Assembly (NCBI RefSeq): GCF_051014445.1
Contig: NC_135137.1
Location: 16,183,501-16,247,500, forward strand
Reading direction: 5' to 3'
Length of the DNA: 64,000 bases
Source: Colletes latitarsis
Lineage: Eukaryota > Arthropoda > Insecta > Hymenoptera > Colletidae
Positions 1 to 11,942 of this stretch are shown piece after piece (position 1 is the stretch's first letter; the number at the start of each line of letters is the position of its first letter). Below the pieces are notes generated by a model. That model did not search any database, had not been told where the DNA came from, and worked only from the letters and a program-made list of their open reading frames with translations. A program made the translations under genes and the position numbers.

Positions 1-59
1 TTTTTTGGTTTGGATAACGTAGTAATGTGGGACCACACTGAACCAGTCGATTAAACCTG

Positions 60-2390
60 GTCTCGATCAATATTTTAGAGGATAACGCATGTTAGGTCTA
101 GGTTAGGCCTTGGATTTGCCCCCATTAGACTCATACTTTCGCATTCAACACATACTTGTGGAACAGAACCTGGGTTTTTTCTGGTTTGGATCACGTGGTA
201 ATGTGGGACCACACTGAAACAGTCGATTAAACCTGGTCTCGATCTATATTTTAGAGGATAACGCATGTAAGGTCTGGGTTAGGTCTGGGATTTGCCCTCC
301 TCAGTCTCAAACTTTCGCATTCTTCACATACTTCATGAACAGATCCTCGGTTTTTTCTGGTTTGGATCACATAGTAATGTGGCACCACCCAGAAACAGTC
401 GATTAAACCAGGTTTCGATCAATATTTTAGATGATAACGCATATTAGGGCTAGGTTAGGCCTGGCATTTGCCCCCATCAGACTCATACTTTCGCATTCTT
501 CACATACTTGTCGAACAGATCCTGAGATTTTTCTGCCTTTGGATCACGTAGTAATGAGGTACCACACTGATAGAGACGATTAAACCTGGGTCCGATCAAT
601 ATTTTTGAGGATAACGCATGCTAGGTCTAGGTTAGGCCATGGATTTGCCACATCAGGCTCATACTTTGGCATTCTTCACATACTTGTTGAACAGATTCTG
701 GGTTTTTCAGGTTTGGATCACGTAGTAATGTGGTACCGCACTGAAACAGTCCATTAAACCTTGTTTCTATCAGTATTTTAGAGGATAACGCATGTTAGGT
801 CTAGGTTAGGTCTGGGATTTGCTCTCATTAGACTCATACTTTCGCATTCAACACATACTTGTGGAACAGAACCTGGGTTTTTTCTGGTTTGGATCACGCG
901 GTAATGTGGGACCACACTGAAACAGTCGATTAAACCTGGTCTCGATCTATATTTTAGAGGATAACGCATGTAAGGTCTGGGTTAGGTCTGGGATTTGCCC
1001 TCTTCAGTCTCATACTTTCGCAATCTTCACCTACTTCTTGAACAGATCCTCGGTTTTTTCCGGTTTGGATCACATAGTAATGTGGCACCACCCAGAAACA
1101 GTCGATTAAACCAGGTTTCGATCAATATTTTAGATGATAACGCATATTAGGTCTAGGTTAGGCCTGGCATTTGCCCCCATCAGGCTCATACTTTCGCATT
1201 CTTCACATACTTGTCGAACAGATCCTGAGATTTTTCTGCTTTGGATCACGTAGTAATGAGGTACCACACTGGTAGAGACGATTAAACCTGGGTCCGATCA
1301 ATATTTTTGAGGATAACGCATGCTAGGTCTACGTTAGGTGTGGGATTTGCTCACATCAGGCTCATACTTTCGCATATTTCTCATACTTGATGGCCAGATT
1401 CTGGGCTTTTTTTGGCTTGGATCACGTGGTAATGTGGTATCACACTGAAACAGTCCATTAGACCCGGTTTCGATCAATATTTTTGAGGATAACGCATGCT
1501 AGGTCTAGGTTAGGCCTTGGATTTGCCCCCGTCAGAATCATACTTTCGCATTCTTCACATACTTGTCGAACAGATCCTGAGATTTTTCTGCTTTGGATCA
1601 CGTAGTAATGAGGTACCACACTGATAGAGACGATTAAACCTGGGTCCGATCAATATTTTTGAGGATAACGCATGCTAGGTCTAGGTTAGGCCTTGGATTT
1701 GCCCCCATTAGACTCATACTTTCGCATTCAACACATACTTGTGGAACAGAACCTGGGTTTTTTCTGGTTTGGATCACATGGTAATGTGGGACCACACTGA
1801 AACAGTCGATTAAACCTGGTCTCGATCTATATTTTAGAGGATAACGCATGTAAGGTCTGGGTTAGGTCTGGGATTTGCCCTCCTCAGTCTCAATCTTTCG
1901 CATTCCTCACATACTTCTTGAACAGATCCTCGGTTTTTTCTGGCTTGGATCACATAGTAATGTGGCACCACCCAGAAACAGTCGATTAAACCAGGTTTCT
2001 TTCAATATTTTAGATGATAACGCATATTAGGGCAAGGTTAGGCCTGGCATTTGCCCCCATCAGACTCATGCTTTCGCATTCTTCACATACTTGTTGAACA
2101 GATTCTGGGTTTTTCAGGTTTGGATCACGTAGTAATGTGGTACCGCACTGAAACAGTCCATTAAACCTTGTTTCGAACAGTATTTTAGAGGATAACGCAT
2201 GTTAGGTCTATGTTAGGTCTGGGATTTGCACTCATCAGGCTCATACTTTCGCATATTTCTCATACTTGATGGCCAGATTCTGGACTTTTTTTGGCGTGGA
2301 TCACGTAGTAAAGTGGTACCACACTGAAACAGTCGACTAAACCAGGTCTCGATCAATATTTTAGAGGATAACGCATGTTAGGTCTAGGTT
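60..2390. repeat. Partial diverged copy of the 38-mer unit
   Basis: This stretch aligns with 12017-14347 at an offset of 11,957 bp and keeps private markers found there: CTTCATGAACAG near 292 and 12291, the extra C in CTGCCTTTGG near 533 and 12490, and the ACTGGTAGAGACG variant near 1258 and 13215. Scattered substitutions, such as TTTCTTTCAAT near 1998, show that it is older than the 11943/18631 pair. Homology weakens near 2390, where a different monomer order begins. Confidence 0.75.
81..256. repeat. Representative 176-bp satellite monomer
   Basis: This unit runs from one GATAACGCATG landmark to the next and is exactly 176 bp, the commonest spacing in the window. Occasional 175- or 177-bp variants occur, for example the extra C in CTGCCTTTGG near 533 that makes the 433-609 unit 177 bp. 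This unit belongs to the GTGGAACAGAACC subtype, the one into which the retrotransposon inserted elsewhere. Confidence 0.9.
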
Positions 2391-3215
2391 AGGCCTTGGA
2401 TTTGCCCCCATCAGAATCATGCTTTCGCTTTCTTCACGTACTTGTCGAACAGATCCTGGGATCTTACTGCTTTGGATCACGTAGTAATGTGGTACCACAC
2501 TGAAAGAGACGATTAAAACTGGTTCCGATCAATATTTCTGAGGATAACGCATGCTAGGTTTACGTTAGGTGTGGGATTTGCTCGCATCAGGCTCATACTT
2601 TCGCATATTTCTTATACTTGATGGTCAGATTCTGGTCTTTTTTTGGTATGGATCACGTAGTAATGTGGTACCACACAGAAACAGTCTATGAAACCTGGTT
2701 TCGATGAATATTTTAGAGGATAACGCATGTTAGGTCTTGGTGAGGTCTTGGATTTACCCCCATCAGACTCATACTTTCGAATTCTTCACATACTTGTTGA
2801 GCAGATCCTGGGTTTTTTCTGGTTTGGAACACGTAGTAATGTTGTACGACACTCACACAGTCGATTAAACCTGGTTTCGATAAATATTTTAGAGGATAAC
2901 GCATGTTAGGTCTAGGTTAGGTCTGGGATTTGCTCTCATTAGACTCATACTTTCGCATTCAACACATACTTGTGGAACAGAACCTGGGTTTTTTCTGGTT
3001 TGGATCACGCGGTAATGTGGGACCACACTGAAACAGTCGATTAAACCTGGTCTCGATCTATATTTTAGAGGATAACGCATGTAAGGTCTGGGTTAGGTCT
3101 GGGATTTGCCCTCTTCAGTCTCATACTTTCGCATTCTTCACATACTTCTTGAACAGATCCTCGGTTTTTTCCGGTTTGGATCACATAGTAATGTGGCACC
3201 ACCCAGAAACAGTCG
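2391..3215. repeat. Mosaic satellite monomers
   Basis: Only 176-bp monomers, no gene. The first part carries the GATCTTACTGC and GATGGTCAGATTCTGGTC monomer types also seen near 15650-15840 and 29180. From about 2889 the order repeats that of 778 onward, at an offset of 2,111 bp, close to 12 monomers. Confidence 0.7.
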
Positions 3216-5148
3216 ATTAAACCAGGTTTCGATCAATATTTTAGATGATAACGCATATTAGGTCTAGGTTAGGCCTGGCATTTGCCCCCATCAGGCTCAT
3301 ACTTTCGCATTCTTCACATACTTGTCGAACAGATCCTGAGATTTTTCTGCTTTGGATCACGTAGTAATGAGGTACCACACTTGTAGAGACGATTAAACCT
3401 GGGTCCGATCAATATTTTTGAGGATAACGCATGCTAGGTCTACGTTAGGTGTGGGATTTGCTCGCATCAGGCTCATACTTTCGCATGTTTCTCATACTTG
3501 ATGGCCAGATTCTGGGCTTTTTTTGGCTTGGATCACGTGGTAATGTGGTATCACACTGAAACAGTCCATTAGACCCGGTTTCGATCAATATTTTAGAGGA
3601 TAACGCATGTTAGGTCTAGGTTAGGCCTTGGATTTGCCCCATCAGGCTCATACTTTCGCATTCTTCACATACTTGTTGAACAGATTCTGGGTTTTTTCTG
3701 GTTTGGATCACGTAGTAATGTGGTACCGCACTGAAGCAGTCCATTAAACCTTGTTTCGATCAGTATTTTAGAGGATAACGCATGTTAGGTATATGTTAAG
3801 TCTGGGATTTGCACTCATCAGGATCATACTTTCGCATATTTCTCATTCTTGATGGCCAGATTCTGGACTTTTTTTGGCTTGGATCACGTAGTAATGTGTT
3901 ACCACACTGAAACAGTCGACTAAACCTGGTCTCGATCAATATTTTAGAGGATAACGCATGTTAGGTCTGGATTAGGTCTGGCATTTGCCCTCATCTGCCT
4001 CATACATCCGCATTCTTCACATACTTCGTAAAGAGATCCTGGGGTTTTTCTGGTTTGGATCATATAGTAGTGTGGTATCACACTGAAGCAGTCGCTTAGA
4101 CATGGTTTTGATCAATATTATAGAGGATAACTCATGTTAGGTCTGAGTTGGGTCTAGGATTTGCCCTCACCAGGCTCATTCTTTCGCATATTTCTCGTAC
4201 TTGTTGGCCAGATCCTGGGCTCTTTCTGGTTTGGATCACATGATAATGTGGTACCACACTGAAACAGTCGACTAAACCTGGTCTCGATCAATATTTTAGA
4301 GGATAGCGCATGTTAGGTCTAGGTTAGGCCTTGGATTTGCCCCCATCAGACTCATACTTTCGAATTCTTCACATACTTGTTGATCAGATCCTGGGTTATT
4401 TCTGGTTTGGATCACGTAGTAATGTGGTACCACACTCAAACAGTCGATTAAACCTGGTTTCGATAATTGTTTTGAAGGATAACGCATGTTAGGTCTAGGT
4501 TAGCTCTGGGATTTGCTCTCATCAGGCTCATACTTTCGCATATTTCTCATACTTGTTTGCCAGATGCTGGGCTTTTTTTGGTTTGCATCACGTAGTAATG
4601 TTGGACCACACTGAACCAGTCGATTAAACCTGCTCTCCATCATTATTTTAGAGGATAACGCATGTTAGGTCTAGGTTAGGCCTTGGATTTGCCCCCATCA
4701 GGCTCATACTTTCGCATTCTTCACATACTTGTCGAACAGATCCTGAGATTTTTCTGCTTTGGATCACGTAGTAATGAGGTACCACACTGATAGAGACGAT
4801 TAAACCTGGGTCCGATCAATATTTTTGAGGATAACGCATGCTAGGTCTAGGTTAGGCCTTAGATTTGCCACATCAGGCTCATACTTTGGCATTCTTCACA
4901 TACTTGTTGAACAGATTCTGGGTTTTTCAGGTTTGGATCACGTAGTAATGTGGTACCGCACTGAAACAGTCCATTAAACCCTGTTTCGATCAGTATTTTA
5001 GAGGATAACGCATGTTAGGTCTATGTTAGGTCTGGGATTTGCACTCATCAGGCTCATACTTTCGCATATTTCTCATACTTGATGGCCAGATTCTGGACTT
5101 TTTTTGGCTTGGATCACGTAGTAAAGTGGTACCACACTGAAACAGTCG
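3216..5148. repeat. 11-monomer higher-order repeat, copy 1
   Basis: This 1,933-bp unit (11 monomers less 3 bp) is followed directly by a second copy at a constant offset of 1,933 bp. Shared private variants include CACTTGTAGAGACG, GGTATATGTTAAGTCTGGG, CTCATTCTTGATGGCC, TCATACATCCGC and GAGTTGGGTCTAGG. The exact phase of the unit is arbitrary because the array is continuous. Confidence 0.85.
4247..4258. other. Representative 12-bp palindrome of the satellite
   Basis: TGTGGTACCACA is a perfect palindrome that occurs in many monomers at the same phase, 40 to 50 bp before the AT-rich block. Other subtypes carry TGTGGGACCACA, TGTGGCACCACC, TGTGGTATCACA or TGTTGTACGACA instead. Such a symmetric site could bind a dimeric protein, but nothing in the window identifies one. 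Confidence 0.6.
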
Positions 5149-7242
5149 ATTAAACCAGGTTTCGATCAATATTTTAGATGATAACGCATATTAGGGCTAG
5201 GTTAGGCCTGGCATTTGCCCCCATCAGGCTCATACTTTCGCATTCTTCACATACTTGTCGAACAGATCCTGAGATTTTTCTGCTTTGGATCACGTAGTAA
5301 TGAGGTACCACACTTGTAGAGACGATTAAACCTGGGTCCGATCAATATTTTTGAGGATAACGCATGCTAGGTCTACGTTAGGTGTGGGATTTGCTCGCAT
5401 CAGGCTCATACTTTCGCATGTTTCTCATACTTGATGGCCAGATTCTGGGCTTTTTTTGGCTTGGATCACGTGGTAATGTGGTATCACACTGAAACAGTCC
5501 ATTAGACCCGGTTTCGATCAATATTTTAGAGGATAACGCATGTTAGGTCTAGGTTAGGCCTTGGATTTGCCCCATCAGGCTCATACTTTCGCATTCTTCA
5601 CATACTTGTTGAACAGATTCTGGGTTTTTTCTGGTTTGGATCACGTAGTAATGTGGTACCGCACTGAAGCAGTCCATTAAACCTTGTTTCGATCAGTATT
5701 TTAGAGGATAACGCATGTTAGGTATATGTTAAGTCTGGGATTTGCACTCATCAGGATCATACTTTCGCATATTTCTCATTCTTGATGGCCAGATTCTGGA
5801 CTTTTTTTGGCTTGGATCACGTAGTAATGTGTTACCACACTGAAACAGTCGACTAAACCTGGTCTCGATCAATATTTTAGAGGATAACGCATGTTAGGTC
5901 TGGATTAGGTCTGGCATTTGCCCTCATCTGCCTCATACATCCGCATTCTTCACATACTTCGTAAAGAGATCCTGGGGTTTTTCTGGTTTGGATCATATAG
6001 TAGTGTGGTATCACACTGAAGCAGTCGCTTAGACATGGTTTTGATCAATATTATAGAGGATAACTCATGTTAGGTCTGAGTTGGGTCTAGGATTTGCCCT
6101 CACCAGGCTCATTCTTTCGCATATTTCTCGTACTTGTTGGCCAGATCCTGGGCTCTTTCTGGTTTGGATCACATGATAATGTGGTACCACACTGAAACAG
6201 TCGACTAAACCTGGTCTCGATCAATATTTTAGAGGATAGCGCATGTTAGGTCTAGGTTAGGCCTTGGATTTGCCCCCATCAGACTCATACTTTCGAATTC
6301 TTCACATACTTGTTGATCAGATCCTGGGTTATTTCTGGTTTGGATCACGTAGTAATGTGGTACCACACTCAAACAGTCGATTAAACCTGGTTTCGATAAA
6401 TGTTTTGAAGGATAACGCATGTTAGGTCTAGGTTAGCTCTGGGATTTGCTCTCATCAGGCTCATACTTTCGCATATTTCTCATACTTGTTTGCCAGATGC
6501 TGGGCTTTTTTTGGTTTGCATCACGTAGTAATGTTGGACCACACTGAACCAGTCGATTAAACCTGCTCTCCATCATTATTTTAGAGGATAACGCATGTTA
6601 GGTCTAGGTTAGGCCTTGGATTTGCCCCCATCAGGCTCATACTTTCGCATTCTTCACATACTTGTCGAACAGATCCTGAGATTTTTCTGCTTTGGATCAC
6701 GTAGTAATGAGGTACCACACTGATAGAGACGATTAAACCTGGGTCCGATCAATATTTTTGAGGATAACGCATGCTAGGTCTAGGTTAGGCCTTAGATTTG
6801 CCACATCAGGCTCATACTTTGGCATTCTTCACATACTTGTTGAACAGATTCTGGGTTTTTCAGGTTTGGATCACGTAGTAATGTGGTACCGCACTGAAAC
6901 AGTCCATTAAACCCTGTTTCGATCAGTATTTTAGAGGATAACGCATGTTAGGTCTATGTTAGGTCTGGGATTTGCACTCATCAGGCTCATACTTTCGCAT
7001 ATTTCTCATACTTGATGGCCAGATTCTGGACTTTTTTTGGCTTGGATCACGTAGTAAAGTGGTACCACACTGAAACAGTCGATTAAACCAGGTTTCGATC
7101 AATATTTTAGATGATAACGCATATTAGGGCTAGGTTAGGCCTGGCATTTGCCCCCATCAGGCTCATACTTTCGCATTCTTCACATACTTGTCGAACAGAT
7201 CCTGAGATTTTTCTGCTTTGGATCACGTAGTAATGAGGTACC
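5149..7242. repeat. 11-monomer higher-order repeat, copy 2 with partial third
   Basis: Second copy of the 1,933-bp unit (about 5149-7081), then about 160 bp of a further partial unit. Identity with copy 1 ends near 7240, where ACTGATAGAG replaces the ACTTGTAGAG seen at 5307. One difference I can see between copies is GATAATTGTTTTG near 4463 against GATAAATGTTTTG near 6396. Confidence 0.85.
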
Positions 7243-10200
7243 ACACTGATAGAGACGATTAAACCTGGGTCCGATCAATATTTTTGAGGATAACGCATGC
7301 TAGGTCTACGTTAGGTGTGGGTTTTGCTCGCATCAGGCTCATACTTTCGCATATTTCTCATACTTGATGGCCAGATTCTGGACTTTTTTTGGCTTGGATC
7401 ACGTAGTAAAGTGGTACCACACTGAAACAGTCGACTAAACCAGGTCTCGATCAATATTTTAGAGGATAACGCATGTTAGGTCTAGGTTAGGCCTTGGATT
7501 TGCCCCATCAGGCTCATACTTTCGCATTCTTCAGATACTTGTTTGCCAGATCCTGGCCTTTTTTTGGTTTGGATAACGTAGTAATGTGGGAACACACTGA
7601 ACCAGTCGATTAAACCTGGTCTCGATCAATATTTTAGAGGATAACGCATGTTAGGTCTAGGTTAGGCCTTGGATTTGCCCTCATTAGACTCATACTTTCG
7701 CATTCAACACATACTTGTGGAACAGAACCTGGGTTTTTTCTGGTTTGGATCACGTGGTAATGTGGGACCACACTGAAACAGTCGATTAAACCTGGTCTCG
7801 ATCTATATTTTAGAGGATAACGCGTGTAAGGTCTGGGTTAGGTCTGGGATTTGCCCTCCTCAGTCTCAAACTTTCGCATTCTTCACATACTTCTTGAACA
7901 GATCCTCGGTTTTTTCTGGTTTGGATCACATAGTAATGTGGCACCACCCAGAAACAGTCGATTAAACCAGGTTTCGATCAATATTTTAGATGATAACGCA
8001 TATTAGGGCTAGGTTAGGCCTGGCATTTGCCCCCATCAGACTCATACTTTCGCATTCTTCACATACTTGTTGAACAGATCCTGAGATTTTTCTGCTTTGG
8101 ATCACGTAGTAATGAGGTACCACAATGATAGAGACGATTAAACCTGGGTCCGATCAATATTTTTGAAGATAACGCATGCTAGGTCTAGGTTAGGCCTTGG
8201 ATTTGCCCCATCAGGCTCATACTTTGGCATTCTTCACATACTTGTTGATCAGATTCTGGGTTTTTCAGGTTTGGATCACGTAGTAATGTGGTACCGCACT
8301 GAAACAGTCCATTAAACCCTGTTTCGATCAGTATTTTAGAGGATAACGCATGTTAGGTCTATGTTAGGTCTGGGATTTGCACTCATCAGGCACATACTTT
8401 CGCATTCTTCACATACTTGTTTGCCAGATCCTGGCCTTTTTTTGGTTTGGATAACGTAGTAATGTGGGACCACACTGAACCAGTCGATTAAACCTGGTCT
8501 CGATCAATATTTTAGAGGATAACGCATGTTAGGGCTAGGTTAGGCCTGGCATTTGCCCCCATCAGACTCATGCTTTCGCATTCTTCACATACTTGTTGAA
8601 CAGATTCTGGGTTTTTCAGGTTTGGATCACGTAGTAATGTGGTACCGCACTGAAACAGTCCATTAAACCCTGTTTCGATCAGTATTTTAGAGGATAACGC
8701 ATGTTAGGTCTATGTTAGGTCTGGGATTTGCACTCATCAGGCTCATATTTTCGCATATTTCTCATACTTGATGGCCAGATTCTGGACTTTTTTTGGCTTG
8801 GATCACGTAGTGAAGTGGTACCACACTGAAACAGTCGACTAAACCAGGTCTCGATCAATATTTTAGAGGATAACGCATGTTAGGTCTAGGTTAGGCCTTG
8901 GATTTGCCCCCGTCAGTATCATGCTTTCGCATTCTTCACGTACTTGTCGAACTGATCCTGGGATCTTACTGCTTTGGATCACGTAGTAATGTGGTACCAC
9001 ACTGAAAGAGACGATTAAAACTGGTTCCGATCAATATTTCTGAGGATAACGCATGCTAGGTCTACGTTAGGTGTGGGATTTGCTCGCATCAGGCTCATAC
9101 TTTCGCATATTTCTCATACTTGATGGCCAGATTCTGGGCTTTTTCTGGTTTGTATCACGTAGTAATGTGGTACCACACTCAAACAGTCTATGAAACCTGG
9201 TTTCGATGAATATTTTAGAGAATAACGCATGTTAGGTCTAGGTTCGGCCTTGGATTTGCCCCCGTCAGTATCATGCTTTCGAATTCTTCACATACTGGTT
9301 GAACAGATCCTGGGTTTTTTCTGGTTTGGAACACGTAGTAATGTTGTACGACACTCACACAGTGGATTAAACCTGGTTTCGATAAATATTTTAGAGGATA
9401 ACGCATGTTAGGTCTAGGTGAGGCCTTGGATTTTTCCCCCATCAGACTCATACTTTCGAATTCTTCACATACTTGTTGAACAGATCCTGGGTTTTTTCTG
9501 GTTTGGATCACGTAGTAATGTTGTACGACACTCAAACAGTCGATTAAACCTGGTTTCGATAAATATTTTAGAGGATAACGCATGTTAGGTCTAGGTTAGG
9601 TCTGGGATTTGCTCTCATCAGGCTCATACTTTCGCATTTTTCGCATACCTTGTTGACCAGATCCTGGGCTTCTTCTGGTTTGGATCACGTGGTAATGTGG
9701 TACCACACTGAAACAGTCAATTAAACCTAGTCTGGGTCAACATTTCAAAGGATAACGCATGTTAGGTCTGGGTTAGGTCTGTGATTTGCCCTCATGAGGC
9801 TCATACTTCCGCATATTTCTCATACTTGTTTGCCAGATCCTGGGCTTTTTCTGGTATGGAGCACGTAGTAATGTGGGACCACACTGAAACAGTCGATTAA
9901 ACCTGGTCACGATCAATATTTTAGAGGATAGCGCATGTTAGGTCTAGGTTAGGCCTTGGATTTGCCCCCATTAGACTCATACTTTCGCATTCAACACATA
10001 CTTGTGGAACAGAACCTGGGTTTTTTCTGGTTTGGATCACGTGGTAATGTGGGACCACACTGAAACAGTCGATTAAACCTGGTCTCGATCTATATTTTAG
10101 AGGATAACGCATGTAAGGTCTGGGTTAGGTCTGGGATTTGCCCTCTTCAGTCTCATACTTTCGCATTCTTCACATACTTCTTGAACAGATCCTCGGTTTT

Positions 10201-11942
10201 TTCCGGTTTGGATCACATAGTAATGTGGCACCACCCAGAAACAGTCGATTAAACCAGGTTTCGATCAATATTTTAGATGATAACGCATATTAGGTCTAGG
10301 TTAGGCCTGGCATTTGCCCCCATCAGGCTCATACTTTCGCATTCTTCACATACTTGTCGAACAGATCCTGAGATTTTTCTGCTTTGGATCACGTAGTAAT
10401 GAGGTACCACACTGATAGAGACGATTAAACCTGGGTCCGATCAATATTTTTGAGGATAACGCATGCTAGGTCTACGTTAGGTGTGGGATTTGCTCGCATC
10501 AGGCTCATACTTTCGCATATTTCTCATACTTGATGGCCAGATTCTGGGCTTTTTTTGGCTTGGATCACGTGGTAATGTGGTATCACACTGAAACAGTCCA
10601 TTAGACCCGGTTTCGATCAATATTTTAGAGGATAACGCATGTTAGGTCTAGGTTAGGCCTTGGATTTGCCCCATCAGGCTCATACTTTCGCATTCTTCAC
10701 ATACTTGTTGAACAGATTCTGGGTTTTTTCTGGTTTGGATCACGTAGTAATGTGGTACCGCACTGAAGCAGTCCATTAAACCTTGTTTCGATCAGTATTT
10801 TAGAGGATAACGCATGTTAGGTATATGTTAGGTCTGGGATTTGCACTCATCAGGATCATACTTTCGCATATTTCTCATACTTGATGGCCAGATTCTGGAC
10901 TTTTTTTGGCTTGGATCACGTAGTAATGTGTTACCACACTGAAACAGTCGACTAAACCTGGGCTCGATCAATATTTTAGAGGATAACGAATGTTAGGTCT
11001 GGATTAGGTCTGGGATTTGCCCTCATCTGTCTCATACATCCGCATTCTTCACATACTTCGTAAAGAGATCCTGGGGTTTTTCTGGTTTGGATCATATAGT
11101 AGTGTGGTATCACACTGAAGCAGTCGCTTAAACATGGTTTTGATCAATATTATAGAGGATAGCGCATGTTAGGTCTAGGTTAGGCCTTGGATTTGCCCCC
11201 ATCAGACTCATACTTTCGAATTCTTCACATACTTGTTGATCAGATCCTGGGTTATTTCTGGTTTGGATCACGTAGTAATGTGGTACCACACTCAAACAGT
11301 CGATTAAACCTGGTTTCGATAAATGTTTTGAAGGATAACGCATGTTAGGTCTAGGTTAGCTCTGGGATTTGCTCTCATCAGGCTCATACTTTCGCATATT
11401 TCTCATACTTGTTTGCCAGATGCTGGGCTTTTTTTGGTTTGCATCACGTAGTAATGTTGGACCACACTGAACCAGTCGATTAAACCTGCTCTCGATCAAT
11501 ATTTTAGAGGATAACGCATGTTAGGTCTAGGTTAGGCCTTGGATTTGCCCCCATTAGACTCATACTTTCGCATTCTTCACATACTTGTGGAACAGAACCT
11601 GGGTTTTTTCTGGTTTGGATCACATGGTAATGTGGGACCACACTGAAACAGTCGATTAAACCTGGTCTCGATCTATATTTTAGATGATAACGCATATTAG
11701 GGCTAGGTTAGGCCTGGCATTTGCCCTCATCTGTCTCATACATCCGCATTCTTCACATACTTCGTAAAGAGATCCTGGGGTTTTTCTGGTTTGGATCATA
11801 TAGTAGTGTGGTATCACACTGAAGCAGTCGCTTAGACATGGTTTTGATCAATATTATAGAGGATAACTCATGTTAGGTCTGAGTTGGGTCTAGGATTTGC
11901 CCTCACCAGGCTCATTCTTTCGCATATTTCTCGTACTTGTTG
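7243..11942. repeat. Mosaic satellite monomers, diverged kin of the 38-mer
   Basis: No gene. The block from about 7540 resembles 14752 onward (offset 7,211, about 41 monomers), and 8912 resembles 15597 (offset 6,685). The 9215-9583 block resembles 16252-16620 (offset 7,037, about 40 monomers). About 9850-10870 resembles 25330-26350, including the shared variant CCTGGTCACGATC. About 11030-11340 repeats types found at 3980-4490. The changing offsets mean that whole monomers were gained or lost between copies. Confidence 0.7.

Noticed and set aside
75..266. Recurrent minus-strand ORFs of about 63 residues (MRYPLKY... type) in dozens of monomers, with some 122-residue read-throughs
   Set aside because: They start at the conserved CATGCGTTATCC block and end one monomer later at CTCTAA, because 176 is not a multiple of 3. 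Many monomers lack them, changes do not look biased to silent sites, and there is no sign of a promoter or protein family. They are by-products of the repeat.
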